Part shown: piece after piece, positions 1-8,311 of the stretch
Layout: the number at the start of each line of letters is the position of its first letter
Numbering within the stretch: position 1 is the stretch's first letter
Source: Rhizobium sp. Root1334
GTDB taxonomy: Bacteria; Pseudomonadota; Alphaproteobacteria; Rhizobiales; Rhizobiaceae
Length of the DNA: 44,097 nucleotides
Assembly: GCF_001426665.1 (NCBI RefSeq)
Contig: NZ_LMEY01000003.1
Span: 613 to 44,709 of the forward strand
Direction: 5' to 3'
Program-made: the position numbers and the translations under genes
Notes under the pieces: model-generated
Databases searched by the model: none
The model's input: the letters and a program-made list of their open reading frames with translations, nothing else
What the model was told of the DNA's origin: nothing

Positions 1-1
1 A

Positions 2-295
2 TACAAGGCCGCCCTCGGTGTGGCCTATGGCGCGGGCTTGCGCGTCTCCGAGGTCGCCCATCTCAAGGTCGATGACATCGACTCCAAACGCATGCTGACC
101 TTCAACGACCTTCGCGGCACAGCGGTTACGCGCCTCGCTTTGTCTGGATGCACCTTGCCTGAGATCGCGACAATCACGGGTCATAGCCTGCGTGACGTTA
201 ATGCAATCCTCGATACTCACTATCTCAACCGGGACAGTGAACTCGGTGACAACGCCATTAAGAAGCTCGAAAAGAGAACAAAGTTTCCCAAATGA
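2..295 (+). pseudogene. Chimeric tyrosine recombinase remnant (partial at window edge)
   Basis: The frame is open from the window edge and ends at 295. The first ~30 residues (GAGLRVSEVAHLKVDDID) match the first catalytic-Arg region of XerC/D-like recombinases of transposons. At SKRML the protein jumps directly to FNDLRGTAVTRLALSG...GHSLRDV...THYL, the box II and C-terminal tyrosine region of a P4/phage-type integrase. The central part of the catalytic domain (about 80 residues, including the usual catalytic lysine hairpin) is missing, and the usual His before DLR is Asn. I read it as an in-frame fusion of two recombinase fragments, hence inactive. It ends 57 bp before the attachment-site copy at 353, which suggests a relic of another element at the same tRNA site. 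More upstream sequence is needed to see whether the N-terminus is intact. Confidence 0.6.
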
Positions 296-352
296 GCGCC
301 CAAATGTTCCAAGCTGTTCTTAACGAAAAGAGAAAAACCGTAGCGATTACAG

Positions 353-369
353 TGGCTGGGGAACCTGGA
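353..369. repeat. Distal attachment site of the island (copy of the tRNA-Gln 3' end)
   Basis: The 17 bases TGGCTGGGGAACCTGGA are identical to 24655-24671, the CCA end, acceptor stem and T-stem of the tRNA-Gln gene. The match stops on both sides. It lies between an old recombinase remnant (ending 295) and the start of an intact tyrosine recombinase (485). This is the layout of an att direct repeat left by tRNA-targeted integration. Confidence 0.85.
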
Positions 370-484
370 AAGTAATCCAACTTTTCCAACCCCTTGATCC
401 GAAACAACCTATTGCAAACAAACAGCTTATTTTCTACGAGTGTTCCGGTTGGGTGTTCCGGAATAGTGCTACGGATGGGCGAAA

Positions 485-2299
485 TTGGCAAGGGTTACAT
501 ATCTCGAAAGGCGTGCGGCGACCTACTACGCGAGACTGGATGTCCCGCTTGACCTGGTCGCCCACTATGGCACCACGACGCGCAAGAAGTCGCTGCGCAC
601 CAAGGATGAGAACGAGGCGAAGAAGCGGCTTTGGCCCCTCATCGAGAGCTGGCGCTCTGAGTTTGACGAAGTTCGTGCTCGCCGCGAAATCACGTCCAAC
701 GACAAGGCGGTTGCCGTCTGGCAGCACTATGAGGCGACGCTTGACGGCTACGACCGCAAGCAGCGCGCCATGCCGACACCCGAACAGACGGACGCAGAAT
801 TGCAGCGTCTCTATCGCCGGATCGACGTAGGGGAAATCGCGTCCGAAAACTTCTTCGGCATGATCAACGCCTATACCGACTATGAGCTTATGCTTCGGGC
901 ACGCACCGACCACGCAACCCTTCGCGCCCGCCGTCTCAATGCCCTGAAGGCCGCGCTTACGTCCGGCGACGCGAAATTGATCGAGCCGGCAGTAATCGAG
1001 TTTGTTGCTCGGCATCGGCTACTTGTCGACCCGGGTTCCGATGAATACCGCGAGCTTTGCACCTTGATGATACGGGCGGAAGTGGAGGGGCTGCAGCGCA
1101 CCCTGGAGCGTGACAAGGGAGATTTCACCGGGACCCCGAAAGATCCAATCGTTAAGCCCGCGACCGGGAGCGCCCGCGAAGCTTCGGCACCTGGCGAAAC
1201 CATCATGGAGCTATTCGAGACTTACGCACGCGAAAACCCGAACCAGATCAAGCCCGACACGCTTGCGCAAGCTCGCCGGGACGTTGGCTTGTTCCTTGAT
1301 TTTGTCGGCAACACGTTTCCGGTCCATCGGATCGACAAGAAGGCAGTTCGTGAGTGGAAGGACTTGCTGCTTCAGTATCCTGTGAAGGCGAGCGAAACGA
1401 AAGCCTTTGAGGGCATGAAGCTGGCGCAGATCGTCAAGCACAATGCCACAGTGAAGAAGCCTGCTATCAGCAAGACCACGGTCAACCGCTACTTGTCCGG
1501 CTTCAGCGCCTTTTGCACTTGGCTGACAAACCACGGCTATCTTACGGCTAACCCCGCCGCCGATATGTTCCTGAAGAAGTTGAAGGAGAAGACCACGAAG
1601 CCCTTCACGGTTGACGAAATGAACGCGCTGTTCAAGTCTCCGTTCTTCACTGGATGCCAGAACGATGAAGCGCCCCGGTTTTGGCGCAAGCCGGGCAACG
1701 TCCTTATCCGCGATCATCGCTACTGGGTGCCGCTTATCATGCTCTATTCCGGCGCGCGCCCGGCAGAGATAGCGCAGCTAGATATTGATGACGTCCGCGA
1801 GGATCGCGGCCATTGGATCATGCACATCACTACGGAAGGCGAGGGCGATAAGAGCGTGAAAACGGACGGCTCTATGCGGGTCGTGCCGGTTCATCCCGAA
1901 TTGGTGAAGCTCGGCTTTCTCAAATATCATGCGGACATGAAGAAGCGCGCGGAGAAGCGGCTTTTCCCGCTCGCAGAGCGCAACGAACGCGGGCAGATGA
2001 TCGCCGACCTCAGTCGCGACTTCCCGCGCTACCTGACGAAGATCGGCCTAAAGGACGGTCGCGGTTTGTCGCTATACAGCTTCCGGCACGGTGCCGCTGA
2101 CGCCCTCCGCCGTGCTGGCTTCCTTGATGAGCAATTCGGCTTCATCCTAGGTCACACGTCCGGCACGATGACGCAGCGCTATGGCACCCTGCCGCAGGGG
2201 ATGCTTGAGCATCGCGTGGAACTGGTAAACTCGATCTCCTATCCGGGGTTGATGGTGGATCACTTGAAGGCTGCAAGCGGGGTAGCGGAGGCGGCGTAG
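485..2299 (+). CDS. Tyrosine recombinase / island integrase
   Basis: This 604-residue site-specific integrase should catalyse excision and insertion of the island at tRNA-Gln. The N-terminus (YLERRAATYYARLDVPLDLV) resembles the DUF6538-type arm domain of proteobacterial integrases. Residues ~240-375 form the SAM-like core-binding domain. The catalytic domain shows the first Arg in SGARPAEIAQL (~422), FRHGAAD (~533) and LGHTSGTMTQRYG with the nucleophilic Tyr near 566. The start is TTG at 485, the only candidate before an in-frame stop at 464, with GGATGGG just upstream. It reads into the island from the att copy at 353. Its stop is 2 bases from the stop of the convergent gene at 2302. Length and motifs look intact. 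Confidence 0.9.
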   Translation: MARVTYLERRAATYYARLDVPLDLVAHYGTTTRKKSLRTKDENEAKKRLWPLIESWRSEFDEVRARREITSNDKAVAVWQHYEATLDGYDRKQRAMPTPEQTDAELQRLYRRIDVGEIASENFFGMINAYTDYELMLRARTDHATLRARRLNALKAALTSGDAKLIEPAVIEFVARHRLLVDPGSDEYRELCTLMIRAEVEGLQRTLERDKGDFTGTPKDPIVKPATGSAREASAPGETIMELFETYARENPNQIKPDTLAQARRDVGLFLDFVGNTFPVHRIDKKAVREWKDLLLQYPVKASETKAFEGMKLAQIVKHNATVKKPAISKTTVNRYLSGFSAFCTWLTNHGYLTANPAADMFLKKLKEKTTKPFTVDEMNALFKSPFFTGCQNDEAPRFWRKPGNVLIRDHRYWVPLIMLYSGARPAEIAQLDIDDVREDRGHWIMHITTEGEGDKSVKTDGSMRVVPVHPELVKLGFLKYHADMKKRAEKRLFPLAERNERGQMIADLSRDFPRYLTKIGLKDGRGLSLYSFRHGAADALRRAGFLDEQFGFILGHTSGTMTQRYGTLPQGMLEHRVELVNSISYPGLMVDHLKAASGVAEAA

Positions 2300-2301
2300 C
2301 C

Positions 2302-2688
2302 TTACGTCTCCTTTTGCTCGTCCATCGCCTTCCGGTCCAGTTCATAGCCGCGTCTCCAGCTTGGCGCGGCTTCGATCGCTGCCTGATAGCGCCAGCGTTG
2401 TTTCGTGCGCTCCTTGACCCAGGTGACTGACATCCGCTTACCCTGGTCTAGAGCTTCCTTGACGGCCTGCTGCATCTCCGAAGTCGGTTTCACCGGGACC
2501 ACTCGAAGCCCCCGTATTTCGATCTGCTCCAGCATGAAGCGCGTCACTAGTGCTGCTTCGACATCTCCCAGGGCAAATCCTCTCTCGGCGAGACCGGTCC
2601 TCAACGCTTTCATGAGAGTGCGCCAAGTGTCGATATCTATCTTTGACGTGGCTATGTCGCCTTTAACCTCTTGCTGCAGCTGTTTCAT
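2302..2688 (-). CDS. Hypothetical protein, 128 aa
   Basis: I do not recognise a family. The protein is mostly helical in appearance, mixed in charge, with no membrane segment or signal peptide. It overlaps the end of the upstream gene (2663-3103) by 26 bases on the same strand, so the two are probably co-transcribed and translationally coupled. It has no clear ribosome-binding site of its own. It converges tail to tail on the integrase with only two bases between the stop codons. The link with the HTH-like upstream gene suggests an accessory or regulatory role, but this is inference. Confidence 0.55.
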   Translation of the reverse strand: MKQLQQEVKGDIATSKIDIDTWRTLMKALRTGLAERGFALGDVEAALVTRFMLEQIEIRGLRVVPVKPTSEMQQAVKEALDQGKRMSVTWVKERTKQRWRYQAAIEAAPSWRRGYELDRKAMDEQKET

Positions 2689-3103
2689 TAGCCAGTCGAC
2701 GTTCGCGCTGTCTGTGAAAAGGTGTGGTCAGCATTGTGAGGCCTCTTCTTTTTCGCTTTTCTCTTCTCCTCTTCGTCTTTTCAGGATTGCCCGTTTGTTC
2801 GCGCCCTTCGGGGGCGTGGGCGCAAATGGTTTCGAAGGTATCGTCTACCCCCTCTTTTGGGTGATACTGCAGGAGCACGAAATACACGAATTTCGCCGCG
2901 TAGATGCCCAAGATTTCAGATGTGAGCTTCGCCAGTTCCAGTGGGAAATAGTGCCTCCCCGCCACCAGGTTCATCATTTTCGCACCTGGCCCCACCCCCA
3001 ACCGCATGGCGAGTTGCTCCAACGACATTCCGGATTTGTTCAGATGGTTGGATATTGTCTGACCTACGCGTATTGCGGCGTCAGGATCTCTATAAGGGCC
3101 CAT
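2663..3103 (-). CDS. HTH-like small protein with basic C-terminus (paralogue of 3293-3691)
   Basis: This 146-residue protein starts at ATG 3101-3103 behind GGAG-N7. Residues ~12-80 (VGQTISNHLNKSGMSLEQLA ... LVAGRHYFPLELAKL) look like a divergent XRE-type helix-turn-helix region, followed by a long tail rich in Lys/Arg (EKTKRRREKRKRRG). The central region aligns by eye with the divergently transcribed 3293-3691 product: the S-x-x-x-(L/I)A, V-x-G, PL and LG positions coincide. A DNA-binding regulatory role is inferred, not shown. Family members of this kind are often small regulators on rhizobial islands. Confidence 0.6.
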   Translation of the reverse strand: MGPYRDPDAAIRVGQTISNHLNKSGMSLEQLAMRLGVGPGAKMMNLVAGRHYFPLELAKLTSEILGIYAAKFVYFVLLQYHPKEGVDDTFETICAHAPEGREQTGNPEKTKRRREKRKRRGLTMLTTPFHRQRERRLANETAAARG

Positions 3104-3292
3104 TAAATTTCTCCGAGAATAAACCTAGTAAATTTAACTGATTCGCCTTTTTAATCAACTGTGCAAAATATAGTTGGAAAAATAATTAAGTGGTTACTTA
3201 GTTTTTGGCTTTAGATATTTCAACAATACTGAGTGATGCCAATCAGAAACTGCTATATATGTTCTCAGTGAAAACGAGTTGCGAGGAATGGG
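3104..3292. promoter_or_regulatory. AT-rich divergent intergenic region
   Basis: This 189-bp region separates the two divergent HTH-like genes and is much richer in A and T than the surroundings. It must hold both promoters. Good ribosome-binding sites are seen at each edge (GGAG before the minus gene, GAGGAATGGG before the plus gene). No exact operator repeat was identified by eye. Confidence 0.45.
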
Positions 3293-3691
3293 ATGAAGTC
3301 GGAACATAACGCTGCGGTCGCGAAGTTCATTAAAGAGCATCTGGAGACCTCCGCCTACAGCATGGGCGAAATCGCCCTCTTGGTGGGCTCCCAGAGCATT
3401 GAAGTGGTTGAAGGCTTCGTTCGAGGCGACCTGAGGATTCCCCTCGATAAGGCCCTCCCATTGGCTCAGGCACTCGGCTGCGACAAGCGGAAGCTGTTCG
3501 TGCTGGTCCTGACGAGTTGGTTTGGAACTGAGTTCGTTAAGACTATAGAAGACGTCTTGGTCGATGGGTCGGCCTCTACTGCCGAACAGGGCTGGATTGA
3601 CTTTTTGCGGGGATCTTTCGGCAACAACGTTCCGGAATTGACGCCCTCGCTGCGCCGTCGCCTTCGGCTGGTTGCAAGTTTGCCAAGCTGA
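3293..3691 (+). CDS. HTH-like small protein (paralogue of the divergent 2663-3103 gene)
   Basis: This 132-residue protein starts at ATG 3293 with GAGGAATGGG immediately upstream. Residues ~8-70 (VAKFIKEHLETSAYSMGEIA ... FVRGDLRIPLDKALPLAQAL) resemble a divergent lambda-repressor-like/XRE helix-turn-helix and match the architecture of the divergent neighbour. The C-terminus ends in a short basic segment (LTPSLRRRLRLV). No catalytic motif is apparent. Two diverged relatives head to head suggest a regulator pair or a duplicated regulator, but no function can be assigned. Confidence 0.6.
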   Translation: MKSEHNAAVAKFIKEHLETSAYSMGEIALLVGSQSIEVVEGFVRGDLRIPLDKALPLAQALGCDKRKLFVLVLTSWFGTEFVKTIEDVLVDGSASTAEQGWIDFLRGSFGNNVPELTPSLRRRLRLVASLPS

Positions 3692-4802
3692 CAGGGCGTT
3701 TATCTGCGGATCTTCCGCACCATCACTTGAGAATGGCAGGCGAGGGACCCGAAGCCGATACAAGGACGGGATCAAGTGCTGTGCCAGGCTACGGGTTGTC
3801 TCCAGATTGGGGCGGACATCCGCGATGGGCTGAAGTTGTTTTGGTGGGAAAGAACCACGGGAGGATAGGAACTCGAATCGTCGGGGGCACGGAAGGCATC
3901 CCCATCAAGGGAGCTTGACCATTCCTAGGGCTTCGATGTTCCGACGCGTGGTCAAGCTTGAAAGGGTTGGTAAGCCAGCGGCACAGGAGGGTAGGTGGCG
4001 CCGGATGGTAGAGAACAAGAGGACGGCGCGCTGCGAGCGATCGTCCATGAGCGGCGAAAAGAGTGTGTGACGATCGCGAGGATTCGCAAGTCGGGCTCCC
4101 CCGAATACCAGACGAATGGAATCTGATGATCGTTGATCCGCCGACAATGTGTGGCATTTGAGGTGCGCGGATGTGTTTTCGATGCTGGTTATCAAGGCCT
4201 TCCGACACGATTGACCTCACCACCAGACAGTGGTGGCGTGACTTTCCACTCTAGAATAGCTTTCAGGGTCGAGTTTGGCGGGCGACCGACAGTGGGCACA
4301 ACCGATACGAGTCCGCGAACCTTTACCTCGAAGGAAAAAAGCCAAATTCACGTTCATTCCGCAACTTCACGTAAAGTTAGCGACAAGGTCCGTCAAGTTT
4401 CCGCAACGATTGCGGATTTGCAAGCGGTTCGTTTTGCAATCTTTGATAGGTATTCTAGCCGAGTCTCGTTCACAACCTTTACATTCGTCGTCCGCATGTC
4501 AAGAAGAGGTAAAGGTCGCGCAAGGCATCTGGTAATCGACCCAATCAATAGCAGCATCATCGGCACTGTGATGCGTGGATCGTCGGTGCATCCCTGATTG
4601 CCTGTGTCGCGGATCGTTGACGCTTTCACGGCGAAAGCAAATGACGCTTCAGGTCGATTGAGCCGACCCGCGCTTTGTGGGCGAAACTTCCGTTTTGTAG
4701 CGCTCTCGAGGATACGCATATCGTGTGCGGCACCGAACCGACCTGGGCCTCAAGCTCAAGAGTTACAGCAAGAATTCATACTGTTCCGACGCACTTGTGC
4801 GT
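3692..4802. other. 1.1-kb stretch without a recognisable gene
   Basis: Short open frames occur on both strands, but none has a good start, sustained rhizobial codon bias or a recognisable product. I see a perfect 10-bp inverted repeat (AGCTTGACCA at 3912-3921 and its complement at 3949-3958, 27-base spacer), a smaller hairpin (CACCAC/GTGGTG, 4218-4235) and a CCGCAA-N3-TTGCGG palindrome near 4402-4416. It may be decayed mobile-element DNA. Confidence 0.5.
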
Positions 4803-4900
4803 GCGTGCTCTGAGCTTTCAGATAGTCGCCATATGATCTTCAATCGACGTTGTAGATCATAAGTAGGACGTCCCCGGAGGGGAGCAAAGGACTACCCCGG
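4803..4900 (-). repeat. Structured 3' repeat, copy 1
   Basis: About 98 bp align with 8213-8309 at roughly three quarters identity by eye, over the core GTCGCCA...TTCAATC...AGATCA...GTAGGA...GGGGAGC...CCGG. It contains a perfect 8-bp stem (TATGATCT 4832-4839 with AGATCATA 4854-4861) and a TCCCC/GGGGA hairpin. It overlaps the stop codon of the minus-strand gene at 4892. It may be a shared 3' RNA structure/terminator or a recombination site. Confidence 0.65.
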
Positions 4901-6028
4901 CACTGCCGAGGAACGACCAATCGTCCTCGAGACTTCCGCAACGCGCATCCTGAAAGTCTTGTCGAGCTTGATTGTGGCCTCGACCATATAGTCGATCATT
5001 CCCGGCCAGCGCTCACGGTCGAAGATATTTCCCTCTCGCTCCGCCTTGATACGGCAAGCCCGCCGTCCTTCAAGTCGCTCCCATACAAGTGCCTCGCCAA
5101 ATTCGGTCTCGATCGCATTGGCATCTGTGCATAGCGCGTTGAAGATCGTTTCGTTCAGATCACTTGCGCCGGTATCAATATAGACCTCAGATCTAACGGC
5201 CTCGCCGGTAACAACCAAATTGAAGCTGATACCACGGGTTCCAGAACCGGTGCCGAGCCAGTTGTCTCTCCTGGGGGAAATATTGCGGAGTAGTTGGCTT
5301 TTCGCGTTCATCGCGGTTAGCAACCGCGACCAGAATTCCAGGCGCAATGTATGCCTTGTTTTCTCCGCCTCGACGCCCTCCACCTCGGTCTGCGCCTTCG
5401 TCGCCAACCCAATCATGAAGTCCTCGGCGTCCTTGGTCGGGATGATTTGGTCTATGGTCAAAAACAAATCGTCACCTTGGGAGAAAGGCGATATCTTGAA
5501 ACACTGGATGCGGAGCTTGAAGCTTGAGAGCCAGAGAACCGTGGATGTTACCTCCTTCCGGAAGTTCGCGGCTACCAACATCACGCGTTGTGTCACCCCT
5601 TTGTTCAAGATGACGTCTTGATATTCATCCTCCTCCAGAAAAGTGCAAAGCTGCTCTTCGGCGTTCGCACCGGGCACATTCCGATCTAGGTAGGATTGAA
5701 ATATGTCGCGGATATCGTCAGTGGTCAGGCGGGCGCAGTAGGAGGCATATTTCAATGCTTGCCAGGTGACGTCCCGGCCAGTGTCGTCGAGCTTATTCTC
5801 AATTACTACAAGTGAGCCTTGCTTGTCGATCGCAAGGAGGTCGAGGCGTTCTTGGGTGTCCGAGAAGCCGGCGAACTCCTTCTGGATGATGAGCAAGTCC
5901 TCGCCAAGCGAGTCCGGCTGGTTTGCGATCCACTCTTGGAGATGCGCTCGCTCGCGAAACCCAAGCTCGGAGAATGAGCGCGGCGAGATCTTCTGTATGC
6001 GATTACCATCCTTATCAATCTTAAACAT
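4892..6028 (-). CDS. DUF4268 protein with NucS-like PD-(D/E)XK region
   Basis: This 378-residue protein starts at ATG 6026-6028 behind GGGG; a GTG two codons upstream is the alternative. Residues ~45-90 hold a nuclease-superfamily pattern: GFSDTQERLDLLAID, then SLVVIENKLDDTG, that is Asp followed by Glu-x-Lys. Endonuclease NucS-like domains and DUF4268 proteins share this arrangement. The C-terminal part (FWSRLLTAMN, then a beta-rich domain to ~350) fits DUF4268. Such proteins are common in restriction and defence neighbourhoods, and some are solitary. A DNA-cutting role is inferred. It stands alone on the minus strand with a structured repeat at its 3' end that recurs behind two other island genes. 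Confidence 0.75.
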   Translation of the reverse strand: MFKIDKDGNRIQKISPRSFSELGFRERAHLQEWIANQPDSLGEDLLIIQKEFAGFSDTQERLDLLAIDKQGSLVVIENKLDDTGRDVTWQALKYASYCARLTTDDIRDIFQSYLDRNVPGANAEEQLCTFLEEDEYQDVILNKGVTQRVMLVAANFRKEVTSTVLWLSSFKLRIQCFKISPFSQGDDLFLTIDQIIPTKDAEDFMIGLATKAQTEVEGVEAEKTRHTLRLEFWSRLLTAMNAKSQLLRNISPRRDNWLGTGSGTRGISFNLVVTGEAVRSEVYIDTGASDLNETIFNALCTDANAIETEFGEALVWERLEGRRACRIKAEREGNIFDRERWPGMIDYMVEATIKLDKTFRMRVAEVSRTIGRSSAVPG

Positions 6029-6144
6029 GTTCACCCCAATTGACTGCTTTCAGCATTTCGCAGGCGCGAGCGCATGAGTCAACTTGCAACCACCACCTGT
6101 TTGCTGCTTGATATAGGCCTGAGAGCTTGGGGTGGGGCGTCGCT

Positions 6145-7431
6145 GTGAAAATCATACGTGTATTGCGACTAATGCTGGCTGTTTCGCTACCATCTTTGTT
6201 CATGGCATCTCCGGGGTTGTCAGCGGAAAAGGTATTCGGCCCGTTTTCTATCAGCGAAACGGCCGCGGATGTGATCGTGCTCAATGGCGAGATCGACATC
6301 GGTTCAGCTCTTAACTTTCGACGCGCGCTGCAGGCCGCACCGAACGCGAAGCTCCTAACTCTCAATAGTCCAGGCGGCACCGTCCAAATGGCGCTGCTCG
6401 TCGCTGATGATGTTCACGAGCGTGGTATCTCAACTTACATCGCCAAAGAGAGTGGCTGCCATTCCGCATGTGCTCTCGTTTTTCTGGCTGGCGTCGAGCG
6501 TCAAGCGGATGGAGCGCTCGGTGTTCATCAGATCTCATCGGAATCAGGAGACCTGGTCAGCGCGCAACTATCAATCTCTGACATCCTCGATGTTCTCAAT
6601 CGGTTCGGAACTCCGGTCGAGGTTATGACCTGGATGTTCAAGACGCCGCCAAACGATATGCACATATTCACTGCCGACGAGATCGCAAGCTACAAGATCA
6701 ATCGCAAACGGCAGGAGCCTGCGCCGACAGCGTCGCAAGCTGCAACCTCGATCGAGTCCACCCCAACTGCCACGACTATTACCGTGACGCCCACGGTCAC
6801 GCCGACAACGACAGCCACGACCGATCAGAAGCCAGTTGTTGGTGACCAGGCCCTCGCCAATTTATCGGCGATCGAAGATTATACGCGTCGCCCGACACGT
6901 ATGGCGTTATACACCGGCCTCGACTTGTTCGGCGATGATCTCCGAGCAGAACGCATGGTCGATGCCGCACAATGCGCGAAGACTTGTCTTGCGATGAACG
7001 GCGTGTGCAAAGCGTTCACCTTCAACACGAACTCGAAGATCATAAAAGGGCCAAACTGCTTCCTGAAATCAAGCGAGGGTCGCGCGGACGGGAATGCTGT
7101 TGCGATCTCTGGTAAGTTTCTCAGCAGCGTCGAACCGGACCCGCAGGACTTCACGATAAGCACGATCGATCCAACTGCATCGCTCTTTAAAGACGTGGAT
7201 CTACCAGGAGGCGATCTTTCTTCTCGGCCCGCGCAAATTGGTGGCAATGCTCAGCAGTGTCGGCTCACGTGCATCGATGACGGACGCTGCGTTGCGTTCA
7301 CCTACATCAAGCGGAAGAAGGAGTGCTGGCTGAAGGGAGCGATCGGAGCGCCGCGATTTGGCGCGGGCATGGTGACAGGCGTGAAAGACGTTAAGTCGTT
7401 CGCAGCGACAAAGATTATCAGCTTGCAGTGA
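6145..7431 (+). CDS. Exported ClpP-like protein with two PAN/apple-like domains
   Basis: I chose GTG 6145 because it gives a short positively charged N-terminus and a clean signal peptide (KIIRVLRLMLAVSLPSLF, then SPGLSA). Residues ~30-190 are ClpP/crotonase-like: LNGEIDIGSALNF, LNSPGGTVQMALLVADDV, SGCHSACALVFLAG (candidate catalytic Ser in SACA) and GVHQ (candidate His). This matches the periplasmic COG3904 type. A Thr/Pro-rich linker (~195-225) leads to two cysteine-containing PAN-like modules, CAKTCLAMNGVCKAFTF and CRLTCIDDGRCVAFTYI, each with further Cys. PAN modules typically bind proteins or sugars. The combination implies a periplasmic or surface serine-protease-like protein; its substrate is unknown. 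It is a monocistronic gene in a nuclease-rich stretch. Confidence 0.75.
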   Translation: MKIIRVLRLMLAVSLPSLFMASPGLSAEKVFGPFSISETAADVIVLNGEIDIGSALNFRRALQAAPNAKLLTLNSPGGTVQMALLVADDVHERGISTYIAKESGCHSACALVFLAGVERQADGALGVHQISSESGDLVSAQLSISDILDVLNRFGTPVEVMTWMFKTPPNDMHIFTADEIASYKINRKRQEPAPTASQAATSIESTPTATTITVTPTVTPTTTATTDQKPVVGDQALANLSAIEDYTRRPTRMALYTGLDLFGDDLRAERMVDAAQCAKTCLAMNGVCKAFTFNTNSKIIKGPNCFLKSSEGRADGNAVAISGKFLSSVEPDPQDFTISTIDPTASLFKDVDLPGGDLSSRPAQIGGNAQQCRLTCIDDGRCVAFTYIKRKKECWLKGAIGAPRFGAGMVTGVKDVKSFAATKIISLQ

Positions 7432-7478
7432 GAGGCGCAGTGTAGATCCCAGTTGAACTACTGGTGGTCAGTAAACCA

Positions 7479-8141
7479 ATGAGCATCAATCGGAAAAAAA
7501 TGGAATTATCTGTAGAAGAGTCCAGACCGCGCCGCAGCTGGGTTGAAGATGCAATGTCCGAGTTCCGCGTGATCGGCCATGACGCCTTCCTAGATAAATA
7601 CGCGAAAGGAACGCCACCCAGGTGGGTCTACCTAGTCCACGAGGGCATCGAATATCCAGCGAAAGCACTTTGGGCCGCGGCTCTGTCGCATGGAGTGACG
7701 CCGACGACGACTCGCGGATTCAAGACGGGTCAGGGGCGGGCAGAACTTGAACGCTTGGGATTTATCGTTTTCACCGAGAGGCCAGGCAGCGATATCATCC
7801 GTGAAGCCCAGGTGGACCTCGATCAGATGGAATCTGAGGGAGAACGGCACATTCGTGAGATCGGTGTATTAAAAAGAAGCGCGGCTATCGTGGCTGCTGC
7901 AAAGAGACGCTCCCCATTGAAATGCGAGGTATGTGACTTCGATTTCGAGCAAACATATGGTGAGCTCGGTCGTGGCTACATTGAATGCCATCATATTGAA
8001 CCTCTGAACTACCGCGGTGGAAACTCCGCTCCCACCCGAGTAGGAGATCTTGCACTGCTGTGCGCAAACTGTCATCGCATGGCGCATCGAAAGGGTCAGG
8101 TCGTGGCAGTCGAAGATCTGAGAAAGCACCTTCGCAAGTAG
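7479..8141 (+). CDS. HNH endonuclease with McrA-like N-terminal domain
   Basis: This ~220-residue protein has three possible starts (GTG 7464, ATG 7479, ATG 7500), none with a strong ribosome-binding site. The N-terminal ~100 residues (FRVIGHDAFLDKYAKGTPPR, VYLVHEGIEYPAKALWAAAL, LERLGFIVF) resemble the head domain of ScoMcrA-type enzymes, which restrict modified or phosphorothioated DNA. The C-terminus is a canonical zinc-ribbon HNH domain: CEVCDFDF, ECHHIEPL, then LCANCHRMAHR. It is therefore a predicted type IV-like restriction endonuclease. It stands alone between the ClpP-like gene and a structured repeat. The modification it would recognise cannot be read from the sequence. Confidence 0.8.
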   Translation: MSINRKKMELSVEESRPRRSWVEDAMSEFRVIGHDAFLDKYAKGTPPRWVYLVHEGIEYPAKALWAAALSHGVTPTTTRGFKTGQGRAELERLGFIVFTERPGSDIIREAQVDLDQMESEGERHIREIGVLKRSAAIVAAAKRRSPLKCEVCDFDFEQTYGELGRGYIECHHIEPLNYRGGNSAPTRVGDLALLCANCHRMAHRKGQVVAVEDLRKHLRK

Positions 8142-8212
8142 CGCGGCGACACATATCTTGATGAAAAACAGCGATATGGACGTGATGCCTCGCTGGCGCA
8201 CCGGTAATTGCA

Positions 8213-8309
8213 GCGTCTTCTGAGTTTTCGGATTGTCGCCACGTGAACTTCAATCAATGCTGAAGATCAAGCGTAGGATGCCCTGGTGGGGAGCCAAGGA
8301 GTATTCCGG
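8213..8309 (-). repeat. Structured 3' repeat, copy 2
   Basis: This aligns with 4803-4900 over its whole length. The arms around the central CAATCAATGC are GAACTTC and GAAGATC (6 of 7 pairs) and a CCC/GGG hairpin follows GTAGGATG. It ends two bases before the stop codon of the minus-strand gene at 8312, the same position relative to a gene end as copy 1. Confidence 0.65.
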
Positions 8310-8311
8310 AG

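Noticed and set aside
3789..4597. Open frames on both strands in the 3.7-4.8 kb gap
   Set aside because: No ribosome-binding site, no recognisable domain and codon use unlike neighbours; noted as an empty stretch instead.
4803..8309. 3' repeats as integron attC sites
   Set aside because: They sit behind ORFs as attC would, but lack the GTTRRRY/RYYYAAC boxes, and no integron integrase is present.
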